Positions 15,801 through 20,494 of a stretch of 20,494 bases of DNA are shown here, in pieces. The stretch's first letter is position 1. Every line of letters starts with the position of its first letter. Source of the DNA: a virus; the IMG/VR virus record IMGVR_UViG_3300017957_000098, positions 1-20,494 of that record; one strand, written 5' to 3'. The position numbers and the translations under genes were made by a program. The notes under the pieces were generated by a model. The model saw only the letters and a list, made by a program, of their open reading frames with translations, was not told where the DNA came from and searched no databases.

Positions 15801-16433
15801 ATCCTCTGCTCTTTGAATCTCTGCGTTAGCTGCGTTACGGGCTGCCTTAGATGTGTGACGACCCCCCTCCTCATCATAATAGTACGTAGGAGTGGGAGGT
15901 GTATAAACAGGAGGTGGTGTATATACGTATGTCGATGTGTTCGTTGACGTACTTGTATCCGTCGTACCGCCACCAGTTGTAGTGGTCTCAGTCGAAGTAC
16001 TGGTGTTATAGCCAGAGTCACTAGAATCTGATACGCCTCCAGTATTACCACCGTTATCGTTCCAATTGCTACCAGTGTTCGTTTCGGTAAAGAAATCGTC
16101 ATTGTTTCCCGTTGCTCCGCCAGTGACAAGAGAACCGCTAGGTTCGCCTGTGTAACCACCGCCATCATCATCATCAACTGTGTTGTATGCGTCAGATCCA
16201 GTCCAACTGAAGTCACCACCGTCGTTGCTTAATGTTCCAACATCGGTCTGTTCGCCTGTGCTTAAATCAATAGTAGTGAAGTCAATATCGCCAGTTGGCA
16301 CCGCTGTGGACCCGTACGAGTCTCCATCGTCGTCGCCGCCACCGCCGCCGCCGTCGCCGTCGCCGTCAAATGCTGCAATGGTCCAAAGGTTCAAGTACCG
16401 ACGCACGTCATACGGGTTTAACAAATCTCTCAT
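12819..16433 (-). CDS. Large uncharacterised phage protein, possible virion/ejection protein
   Basis: A 1204-residue protein, the largest here. Order: a short N terminus, an Asp/Gly run (about 22-45), a Ser/Thr/Gly-rich low-complexity part to about 175, a YTPPP segment and basic helix (about 185-225), an acidic middle, then a Gly/Ala-rich hydrophobic region (about 524-551 and 653-674) around a helix-rich AMEEAFMEGYGEQN (about 614-630). Near 968-1009 is a helical SRDEAYDAIQ repeat; ECPEGYRMVEGTDGPYCVV (about 1130-1150) could be a disulfide loop; the tail is Lys/Arg-rich. Such Gly/Ala hydrophobic helices occur in phage DNA-ejection and polyvalent proteins. Upstream of terminase, with the transglycosylase and HlyC-like genes, it may be an internal virion protein; the function is not established. 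Confidence 0.7.
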   Translation of the reverse strand: MRDLLNPYDVRRYLNLWTIAAFDGDGDGGGGGGDDDGDSYGSTAVPTGDIDFTTIDLSTGEQTDVGTLSNDGGDFSWTGSDAYNTVDDDDGGGYTGEPSGSLVTGGATGNNDDFFTETNTGSNWNDNGGNTGGVSDSSDSGYNTSTSTETTTTGGGTTDTSTSTNTSTYVYTPPPVYTPPTPTYYYDEEGGRHTSKAARNAANAEIQRAEDRREALEYVQSRYNPATQDTYGFVSPAYASTNNQPIYGMNTAQDSRYSIDARQALGPELGYGTPASIAAERTLNNISNPEEMFPDEAYDALMDDEDFSVDYSIDDLLPPLPALDTPEDDKPSTPSVDFTGNIYSQDSPYFDDLKAKQGTGAAQPVDLNYPLGRPGQSTGTGGALATGIGTMVDLVGNAAQVAGEAISPTSARVGYSAYESPLQNRYQPVDPALAEAVTGKKGATAVPTNFEPSDLTVLGREMSEIGSRLENRAMQNMPKDARDAMNSPIITVNDDEKYTQFPLDTRPAYQINTDSLKYNTFKTIPSFGATIASVPFGSPALLATGAVLGGGETAMEARDAVEAEALARGYSQEVATAMGNEASKIAGVVGAPLGAISNLAFAKMPPAGASLTAQIGKNAMEEAFMEGYGEQNVTALAEDIMTGTDKFGKAFSADEALLGAIGGAATTGIVGGAQTPETTTRQIGTEERNLLPSPSSFTTDTTPNIGQEFRAGPQVETEIGSMSAPVNTDTAPSTPSSETTPDNYSQAEKLMMNQLEDGEMLDVTDYDGFGLTLDEVQSLADSAISKKMDNDAMMLRALAEEEVIQTGGLSSEMNEEIRDKLPEDVANDIINTAITNPFVNNQGETRMDQILQMEQDKAATPPGPEKPFTPTGIETALGAAPSQESGPEIDDSTPSLEGVIEEETASIDTSNVDISDIIEPYQTTKDVVTDFEPKDTGRLGRSLFAATGNPIFLSSDDKHSFHLTAKAQRGAAYNKAFDAEVDRLTSLGMSRDEAYDAIQVALDQRFAEQESENKQTTVVVADQDTGLRGAAPKETSVQEDTSTNEETVVEVPATTETSTNTDFVLVEDPNTQQDLTVTVPVTEEVTTTPTTSVQPATVDVEPDEEETKDPVVEVVDDDTVRPITTVTDDGSTITECPEGYRMVEGTDGPYCVVDLTQSYTRQRAGRGIEAYTGIATKGQKGPGQKKKTVTKTTQKRRPVVTRRV
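16327..16367. repeat. GC-rich trinucleotide repeat coding for the Asp/Gly run
   Basis: A run of GCC/GTC/ACC triplets on the plus strand (GGC, GGT and GAC codons on the minus strand) encodes alternating Asp and Gly near the N terminus of the 1204-residue protein. It is the most repetitive stretch in the window. Slippage here would change the number of Asp/Gly residues without shifting the frame. Confidence 0.7.
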
Positions 16434-16846
16434 GCTGCTTTCCTATACCATGTTCCTTTGCGAGACTTTCCTTGCTCATAAACCCGCAAACAATCTGCCG
16501 TTGCCACGTCCGGGTACATATCATACATCTGTTGCTGTATGTCCCGAACAAATTTAAATACTTCACGCCGCCCCGCACGACACAAGAACTTAGGTATATA
16601 TAACACATCTCCGCTCTCGCGAGAATATACCTCATCCCCGTTCCATAAATCCTTGTCTATCTCTTCCTGTGTGAAAAAGCCATACGTGTAAAACCCCAAC
16701 AACTCCTCGTCACGCCAGTGACAAACCAACTTGTTGTGCTTCGCCGCATAGTAAATAGAATTAGTGTGTCCCGAAATCCGCTTCCTAGAATAATACGGAT
16801 CTAAATGAACCAACTCCATAACCCTGCCGTACACGTAATAATCCAT
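16430..16846 (-). CDS. HlyC-like (toxin-activating lysine acyltransferase) fold protein, putative
   Basis: A 138-residue protein. The layout ISGHTNSIYYAAKHNKLVCHW, then GFYTYGFFTQEEIDKDLW, then SGDVLYIPKFLCRAG runs parallel to HlyC, where H23, the SWANLS stretch and the FIDWIAPFG segment occupy the same places. HlyC-like proteins transfer acyl groups to lysines and share the GNAT fold. The position of the catalytic Asp is Pro85 here, so it may be inactive or act differently; H27 could match the catalytic His. Genes with this fold sit beside virion genes in some phages. The assignment is by eye and tentative. It overlaps both neighbours (ATGA and TAATG). Confidence 0.45.
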   Translation of the reverse strand: MDYYVYGRVMELVHLDPYYSRKRISGHTNSIYYAAKHNKLVCHWRDEELLGFYTYGFFTQEEIDKDLWNGDEVYSRESGDVLYIPKFLCRAGRREVFKFVRDIQQQMYDMYPDVATADCLRVYEQGKSRKGTWYRKAA

Positions 16847-17541
16847 TACCGCTTCCGATACAGACTCTCGATTCCACCCGGAGTAGAATACTGCTTAATC
16901 ATACCAAGGCCCGGGATCCCCGAACCACTCAACGGACTCATACGTCCACTCTCACCATAACGTCCACTCGGGGGACGACTCGGCGTGAACTTAACATTGT
17001 CCTCCTTGAACAACGCTGCTAACTGACGCTCAAAATCCGCTGCCGCTCCCGCCTGATCCGCTTGCGGGATAATCCCCTTCGAAGCGTCCGAGGGCCGAGT
17101 ACCACGGGCCGTCTCTGTACGATCTTGGCCCCCGAACTTCTGACCATAGTCCCGTAACGTCGTGCCATTGGAATCCGCAGGGTTGTACTCCCCGCCAGTC
17201 TCCAAAAACTTCTTCATACCCGCCTTGCCACCTAAATGCGCCATACCTAACATCGCACTAGGCGTAATCTTCACGCCATTAATTGTCTTACCAATAAATT
17301 GATCCAAACCCTGCGCTGCTACGTAATCTAATATGTCCCCCTCATGCCACTTCTGAACACGCTCCTGCAAGGCAGGGCTGTTCTTGAACTGATTCATGGT
17401 GAACTTATTACCAGTAGCTTTCATGTAATCTGCCAAACGAGCCGGACCAAACTGGTATTTACCAGTGTAACCCTCCTCATTTACAGCACTGTAACTATTC
17501 GAGCTCTCGCTCTGACCTAATTTTTCTCTAAATGCACTCAT
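16846..17541 (-). CDS. Lytic transglycosylase-like peptidoglycan hydrolase, virion-associated
   Basis: A 231-residue protein. The N-terminal domain carries SESSNSYSAVN (11-21, with E12 as likely catalytic Glu), GKYQFG (27-32) and GMAHLGG (99-105), the hallmarks of a lysozyme-fold transglycosylase that digests peptidoglycan during DNA entry. From about 150 onward the chain is Ser/Pro/Gly-rich and probably disordered. With no signal peptide and a place among virion genes, it is likely carried in the particle rather than used for lysis, which the M15 endolysin covers. GGAG lies 7 bases before the ATG. Confidence 0.75.
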   Translation of the reverse strand: MSAFREKLGQSESSNSYSAVNEEGYTGKYQFGPARLADYMKATGNKFTMNQFKNSPALQERVQKWHEGDILDYVAAQGLDQFIGKTINGVKITPSAMLGMAHLGGKAGMKKFLETGGEYNPADSNGTTLRDYGQKFGGQDRTETARGTRPSDASKGIIPQADQAGAAADFERQLAALFKEDNVKFTPSRPPSGRYGESGRMSPLSGSGIPGLGMIKQYSTPGGIESLYRKR

Positions 17542-17608
17542 CTACAAGCTCCGAGGTTCAAGGACCACTCTACAATAAACCCAAATGAAAATACACCCGC
17601 GATTTTTT

Positions 17609-17863
17609 TCACTTGATTTGCGCCTTACCCGCTCTCCGATTGCGCCTGTAACTACGGTTCTTAGATGCCGCCAAAACTCCAAGATTCTTCCGGCTGTTGT
17701 CGCGAGGGTTGCCATTCTTGTGCGTAACGTCCTTCCCATCACCCTTCTTAACCTTGCCCTCCTTAACCATAGCTGCTCGGGCCGCGTTCCTCGCTGCTCG
17801 GTTTTTCTTCTGCTTCGGCTTGGAATGGTAATTCCGATATTCGGCTGCGTAATCTCGGGCCAT
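17609..17863 (-). CDS. Small HNH-like nuclease, first gene of the late operon
   Basis: An 84-residue, very basic protein. KDVTHKNGNPRDNSRKNLGV (44-63) followed by NRSY fits the second half of the HNH motif: H48 for catalysis, N50 and N60 in place of the usual Asn and His/Asn. The first Cys pair of larger HNH proteins is missing, so it is a minimal form. HNH proteins next to terminase genes help cut packaged DNA in several phages (HK97 gp74), and its position suggests a similar role. AAGGAG (17871-17876) lies 7 bases before the ATG, under the promoter at 17892-17920. Confidence 0.7.
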   Translation of the reverse strand: MARDYAAEYRNYHSKPKQKKNRAARNAARAAMVKEGKVKKGDGKDVTHKNGNPRDNSRKNLGVLAASKNRSYRRNRRAGKAQIK

Positions 17864-17891
17864 GGATGTTCTCCTTACGTTCTTAAATGAT

Positions 17892-17920
17892 ATTATACCC
17901 GAATGAATTTACAAAACCAA
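17892..17920 (-). promoter_or_regulatory. Strong sigma70-like promoter for the late minus-strand operon
   Basis: On the minus strand, TTGGTT (17915-17920) and a perfect TATAAT (17892-17897) are separated by 17 bases. Transcription would start near 17885, about 10 bases before the ribosome site of the first gene. It is the only consensus-quality promoter found for the 17.9-kb late module, and it suggests the host RNA polymerase reads it. Confidence 0.7.
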
Positions 17921-18191
17921 CATTTTAGGGTGCACACAGAACAACCGGGGTCTTATATAGCGGGGGTGGGGTCGCCGGGTAAGTCAATATCTGTAGGATT
18001 TTAGGCTAAGTAACCCCTATAGCTGTGTAATAGTGTGTTGCTGCAAGGTCATAGGTCCATGGCTCTAGGTATGCTGCACTACGCTACTCATACTCTCGCT
18101 AGAATATTTGCACCTCGACCCTTTGATTTTCTGGGCGACGCCCGGGCTGTCGTGAACCAAGCCCCTTCAGGTCTTGGCCCTTCGGGCTTCC

Positions 18192-18229
18192 ATCCCTGTC
18201 GCACCGCTCTCAGGGATTTTTCATCCCTG
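18192..18229. repeat. Three-segment switch-like inverted repeat
   Basis: ATCCCTG occurs at 18192-18198 and 18223-18229, and CAGGGAT at 18211-18217 lies between them. The middle segment can pair perfectly with either copy, not both. The first pairing leaves four to five T residues directly behind it, as in an intrinsic terminator; the second buries them in its loop. Confidence 0.6.
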
Positions 18230-18249
18230 CCGCTCGGGCAAACCCTGAA

Positions 18250-18266
18250 CAAACGCCGGGCGTTTG
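18250..18266. repeat. 17-bp palindrome, operator-like
   Basis: CAAACGCC and GGCGTTTG flank a single G. The dyad is perfect over 8 bases per arm. The tight centre suits binding of a dimeric protein better than an RNA hairpin, though a 6-bp stem with a 5-base loop is also possible. Confidence 0.5.
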
Positions 18267-18430
18267 ATCCCTTTAGGAACGACGTATCAACCCTCACCTG
18301 AACACCTCGTCCGTGCAGTGGCGCGGGCGAGAGTTTATCAGGTGGGCTTGATTCGCCGTGTCGGACGCGTCGGTAAACTCCTTGCCTCCGCGTTGCAAGG
18401 GAAGGATACGGGAATCGTGCTTACTCGCCG

Positions 18431-18487
18431 ACAGTCGCAGGGGGCACGAGCATATTTGATTTAAGCAGTCGTGCCCGTCTGCACTGT
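18431..18487. repeat. Long imperfect stem-loop
   Basis: An inner perfect 8-bp arm (GGGCACGA with TCGTGCCC, 18442-18449 and 18469-18476) extends through a 1x2 internal loop and a bulge into GCAG/CTGC and ACAGT/ACTGT, about 17 pairs in all. The loop is 19 bases and AT-rich. It is the longest single helix in this region. Confidence 0.6.
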
Positions 18488-18589
18488 CACTCGACGCACG
18501 ATGCACACCCGACCACGCTCCCGCTTTTGTGGTCTAAACCAACTGTCTTTATTGGTTCTTCAGTAGGGTTGGTGTGCGTCCCCTTGCGC

Positions 18590-18606
18590 GTAAGTATATC
18601 AAACAA
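18590..18606 (+). repeat. Direct repeat, copy 1
   Basis: GTAAGTATATCAAACAA. It matches copy 2 (18876-18892) at 15 of 17 positions in the same orientation, 286 bases apart. Neither copy lies in a gene. It may be a protein-binding or promoter-associated element. Confidence 0.45.
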
Positions 18607-18615
18607 CGTGGGATA

Positions 18616-18656
18616 GATTCGGGGCAACGGGAACGCCGTTGCCTGTTAACCGAATC
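18616..18656. repeat. 15-bp hairpin with a six-base bulge
   Basis: GATTCGG and GGCAACGG pair with CCGTTGCC and CCGAATC around a GAACG loop, with TGTTAA bulged out on the 3' side. The bulge and part of the outer arm (TTAACCG, 18646-18652) can instead pair perfectly with CGGTTAA at 18700-18706, so two folds compete. Confidence 0.6.
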
Positions 18657-18800
18657 ACGGCGCGATAATCCCCTGCGAAACAACGCAACATCACTGCAAC
18701 GGTTAAGGTGCTCGACAACAGAGCCATACCGTCTCTGTTCTCTCGCGCTTTATTAGTATTCCGTTGACCTAGTGACGTAGCATCGTTTCTTGCGCAAGCG

Positions 18801-18838
18801 TTGAAACAATTTGTCACCTCGGCAACAAATTGTGTCAA
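18801..18838. repeat. 14-bp inverted repeat, one mismatch
   Basis: TTGAAACAATTTGT (18801-18814) and ACAAATTGTGTCAA (18825-18838) match at 13 of 14 positions around a 10-base loop. No T-run follows on the plus strand. A perfect 10-bp palindrome, CTTGCGCAAG, lies just before it (18789-18798). It could be an operator, an origin element or the 3' end of a structured RNA. Confidence 0.55.
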
Positions 18839-18865
18839 GGGATTATTAAGACACGCCGCCCACGT

Positions 18866-18893
18866 TTGATCTCCGGTAAGTGTATCAAATAAT
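18866..18893 (+). promoter_or_regulatory. Candidate promoter for the right-hand plus-strand operon
   Basis: TTGATC (18866-18871) and AATAAT (18888-18893, 5 of 6 to consensus) lie 16 bases apart. Transcription would begin near 18900, shortly before the ribosome site AAAGGAGG (18914-18921) of the first gene. The -35 is only moderate. Confidence 0.4.
18876..18892 (+). repeat. Direct repeat, copy 2, inside the early promoter region
   Basis: GTAAGTGTATCAAATAA. It overlaps the spacer and -10 of the candidate early promoter, and TGTATC within it also forms a 6-bp inverted repeat with GATACA at 18895-18900. A regulator bound here would block or recruit polymerase. Confidence 0.45.
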
Positions 18894-18926
18894 CGATACA
18901 TAATCTTCAAAACAAAGGAGGCCATC

Positions 18927-19223
18927 ATGGCTAAATCAAACTACAACTCAGTCTACAGTTCACCTATCAAAGTAGAGTTCCAAGGCTTTGGGGAACTAGA
19001 AAATCTAATCGATGACTTGCGTGAGCTACTGTCAACAGCAGACCGTGGTCAGTTCAGCATGACCGCGTCAATGTACGACGAACTGCTAAAGATTCGCGAC
19101 ACAGCATTACGCGAACTCATCCAGTCTGCCGAGTCACGTCTAACATACACCAGTTACAAGTTAGACAACGTATCCGAAGTCATTATCGAAGATCGTCGCA
19201 AGCAAGAAGGAGAGGCAGCATAA
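18927..19223 (+). CDS. Hypothetical small phage protein, first gene of the early operon
   Basis: A 98-residue protein, mostly helical and acidic (FQGFGELENLIDDLRELLST at about 18-37; LKIRDTALRELIQSAESRL later). AAAGGAGG sits 5 bases before the ATG, the best ribosome site in the window. No family is recognised. It begins a plus-strand cluster of small genes running away from the late operon, which is the usual place of early, host-takeover or regulatory genes. Codon third positions are richer in C than in the late genes. Confidence 0.7.
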   Translation: MAKSNYNSVYSSPIKVEFQGFGELENLIDDLRELLSTADRGQFSMTASMYDELLKIRDTALRELIQSAESRLTYTSYKLDNVSEVIIEDRRKQEGEAA

Positions 19224-19224
19224 C

Positions 19225-19392
19225 ATGAAAACAATTCCAGCTTTTCACACACCCGCTAACTGGGAAGAGTTGATGGACTGGATAGAGGGTTGCTCACGCG
19301 ACTCTCGTCCCTTCCTCATCGTAGCCGCAGCAATGGCTTATAACCTAGCTGTATCAGAATCACAGTCAGAAACAGGAGAATCAAATGACTGA
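19225..19392 (+). CDS. Short hypothetical protein, 55 residues
   Basis: Frame MKTIPAFHTPANWEELMDWI through SRPFLIVAAAMAYNLAVSES to SNDstop. It begins one base after the previous stop, has AAGGAG/AGAGG 9-12 bases upstream, and overlaps the next gene's start by 8 bases. It has an amphipathic N-terminal helix with two Trp and an Ala-rich helical segment too short and polar-flanked to be a sure membrane span. It fills the gap between two genes neatly, which supports it; no function can be proposed. Confidence 0.65.
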   Translation: MKTIPAFHTPANWEELMDWIEGCSRDSRPFLIVAAAMAYNLAVSESQSETGESND

Positions 19393-19759
19393 TATCATCG
19401 TAGACCGCTCACCAATGCACAACGAAGAGTTCTTCAACAAGGTAGCCGACGCAATGTGGCTACTGATGGAACAACGTGTCCACAAGGCAGTCGAGGAAGC
19501 TATCGCTGCACAGTCAGTAAAGCTTGACAACGACCAACTAGACGAACGCATCAAGGATCGTCTTGAGATGTTCAGTGTCGAGGACATGGGTTTCGACCTC
19601 AGTGACTACTCATACGACCTCGACAGCATGATCGACCAACAGATTCAGTATCAAGCCGAAGACGGCGAACTGAAAGAGTGGCTCGGTCACGATGACGACA
19701 ACTTCGAGGACAGAGTTCTCAACGTCCTTCGCACTAACACGATCCGCATCGAGATCTAA
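19385..19759 (+). CDS. Acidic hypothetical phage protein
   Basis: A 124-residue strongly acidic protein. Its N-terminal half is helical (FFNKVADAMWLLMEQRVHKA, KAVEEAIAAQ), while the second half is rich in Asp, Tyr and Gln (FDLSDYSYDLDSMIDQQIQY). Very acidic early phage proteins sometimes act as DNA mimics or bind host enzymes; here this is only a possibility. AGGAG precedes the ATG, and translation is probably coupled to the 55-codon gene it overlaps. Confidence 0.65.
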   Translation: MTDIIVDRSPMHNEEFFNKVADAMWLLMEQRVHKAVEEAIAAQSVKLDNDQLDERIKDRLEMFSVEDMGFDLSDYSYDLDSMIDQQIQYQAEDGELKEWLGHDDDNFEDRVLNVLRTNTIRIEI

Positions 19760-19767
19760 TCGCAACC

Positions 19768-19789
19768 GCAGGGGGCTTCGGCTCCCTGC
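19768..19789 (+). other. TTCG-capped intergenic hairpin
   Basis: GCAGGGGGC and GCTCCCTGC form a 9-pair stem (one G-T) closed by a TTCG tetraloop, 8 bases after the stop of the acidic gene and 20 bases before the next ATG. No T-run follows, so it is unlikely to be a full intrinsic terminator. It may shield the upstream mRNA end or tune expression of the next gene. Confidence 0.55.
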
Positions 19790-19809
19790 ATCAACTCAAG
19801 GAGCATACA

Positions 19810-20490
19810 ATGCAACACGCAATCATCTACAACGGACCAAGTCTCTTGGATGGTCAACCTATCGTAGTCATCGCTACATACTCTAACCGTAACCGCAAGA
19901 CAGGTCAGGTCGTGCAAACGTACATTCTGTGTCGCGACATCAACCCTCTCGAGGCTAGCAAGACAGGTGCCGACTTCAGCATCTGCGGCGACTGCATCAT
20001 GCGCGGCACACCTAACGACGACCCCAAACGTAAGCAAGCAACAGGCCGTCGCTGCTACGTCAACCTAGGTCAGGGTGTCCTCATCGTATGGCGTTCGTAC
20101 AAACGTGGCGTATACGAGTACGGTGACGCTCGTACCATGGGTCATGGTCGCTTCGTCCGCATCGGGACATACGGTGACCCCGCTGCCGTACCGCCGTCAG
20201 TGTGGGAGGACCTACTATCAGAAGCAGACAACTACACAGCGTACAGCCACCAGTCAGGATGGCGACCAGACATCGCAATGCAGTCAGCCGACACATACAC
20301 ACAGGCTCGTGATCACTGGCGCAATGGTCGACGCACCTTCCGCATCGTCAGAGACATCAAGGGTGTTGACTACGCTCACGAGACCCTGTGCCCGGCATCC
20401 AAAGAGGCAGGTCGTCGCGTCACCTGTCATGACTGCAAGCTATGCGCAGGTCACAAGAAAGCTAAATCAATCGCAATCGTGGAGCACTAA
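19810..20490 (+). CDS. DUF7227-like phage protein, cysteine-rich
   Basis: A 226-residue protein. Conserved-looking stretches are ICGDCIMRG (58-66), RRCYVNLGQGVLIVWRSYKRG (80-100), VRIGTYGDPAAVP (116-128), RRTFRIV (174-180) and LCPASKEAGRRVTCHDCKLCAG (193-214). C59, C62 and C82 plus C194, C206, C209 and C212 could bind metal. This set matches my memory of DUF7227, a family in actinobacterial and marine phages with no established role. AAGGAG lies about 6 bases before the ATG. The next ATG (20492-20494), with GGAG upstream, opens another gene cut off by the window edge. Confidence 0.75.
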   Translation: MQHAIIYNGPSLLDGQPIVVIATYSNRNRKTGQVVQTYILCRDINPLEASKTGADFSICGDCIMRGTPNDDPKRKQATGRRCYVNLGQGVLIVWRSYKRGVYEYGDARTMGHGRFVRIGTYGDPAAVPPSVWEDLLSEADNYTAYSHQSGWRPDIAMQSADTYTQARDHWRNGRRTFRIVRDIKGVDYAHETLCPASKEAGRRVTCHDCKLCAGHKKAKSIAIVEH

Positions 20491-20494
20491 GATG

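Larger units (their letters stand above)
18130..18840 (+). ncRNA. Candidate large structured RNA or control region
   Basis: About 700 bases with no convincing gene but at least ten inverted repeats. Perfect helices include 18295-18301 with 18338-18344, 18331-18337 with 18374-18380, 18380-18385 with 18395-18400, 18442-18449 with 18469-18476, 18503-18509 with 18571-18577 enclosing 18511-18516 with 18529-18534, 18623-18630 with 18636-18643, and 18717-18723 with 18733-18739. Several share a strand, so junctions and alternative folds are possible. Size, phage setting and complexity recall the large ornate RNAs GOLLD and ROOL, but I cannot match their sequence. A replication origin is the main alternative. 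The strand is a guess, because inverted repeats look alike on both. Confidence 0.4.

Noticed and set aside
12897-16219. Long open frames opposite or out of frame with the 1204-residue gene
   Set aside because: They are shadows caused by its low-complexity, Thr/Ser/Asp-rich codons, with no ribosome sites and repetitive products.
17538-17612. A 24-codon minus-strand frame (MKKIAGVFSFGF...) from a GTG overlapping the HNH stop, ending in an ATGA overlap with the transglycosylase start
   Set aside because: The overlaps are tempting, but the frame is very short, the start is GTG with only a weak site about 10 bases upstream, and an overlap this short can arise by chance.
18035-18301. Open frames in the structured intergenic region, both strands (18035-18301 plus, 18088-18297 minus, 18264-18464 plus, 18294-18506 minus, 18574-18756 plus, 18599-18928 minus)
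   Set aside because: They overlap one another, lack good ribosome sites, have odd Arg/Pro/Cys-rich products and lie across perfect inverted repeats, so RNA structure or a control region explains the sequence better.
18120-18660. A tRNA or tmRNA gene in the intergenic region
   Set aside because: No stretch shows the T-arm consensus with a matching acceptor stem and anticodon arm; the hairpins have the wrong sizes and spacing.
18431-18840. A CRISPR array
   Set aside because: The repeats are inverted pairs of different sequence, not one direct repeat with regular spacers.

Overview
The window is part of a tailed double-stranded DNA phage (class Caudoviricetes, inferred). It carries a large terminase, a P22-type portal, a scaffold, a major capsid protein, a virion-associated lytic transglycosylase and a lysis cassette. 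Several small proteins look like families I associate with uncultured marine phages: the small structural proteins, the EF-hand-like protein and the DUF6321-like basic protein. A marine bacterial host is therefore likely. I see no integrase, repressor, tRNA, CRISPR array or bacterial housekeeping gene.

Layout. Positions 1 to about 17,920 form one long minus-strand late module, read right to left. A strong sigma70-like promoter (17892-17920) drives a small HNH protein, a transglycosylase, a HlyC-like protein, a 1204-residue uncharacterised protein, the terminase, the portal, a lysis block (membrane proteins, holin, M15 endolysin), small accessory proteins, a GroES-like co-chaperonin, the scaffold, a conserved small protein, a decoration-like protein, the major capsid protein and then minor structural proteins running off the left edge. 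Many joints are ATGA or TAATG overlaps, so translation is probably coupled. One plus-strand cassette (1865-2515: HNH endonuclease plus a small protein, with its own promoter and terminator) interrupts the module next to the capsid gene.

Positions 17,864-18,926 hold no convincing gene. The part from about 18,130 to 18,840 is dense with perfect inverted repeats that nest, branch and in places compete for the same strand. This is the most unusual part of the window and looks like a large structured RNA and/or a replication or control region. From 18,927 to the right edge a plus-strand, probably early, operon encodes small acidic proteins and a cysteine-rich DUF7227-like protein.

Two short genes in the lysis block (32 and 38 codons) and one of 55 codons in the early operon were found by reading the gaps between larger genes. 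No tail tube, tape measure, small terminase or replication gene is recognisable here; they probably lie outside the window or are too divergent.
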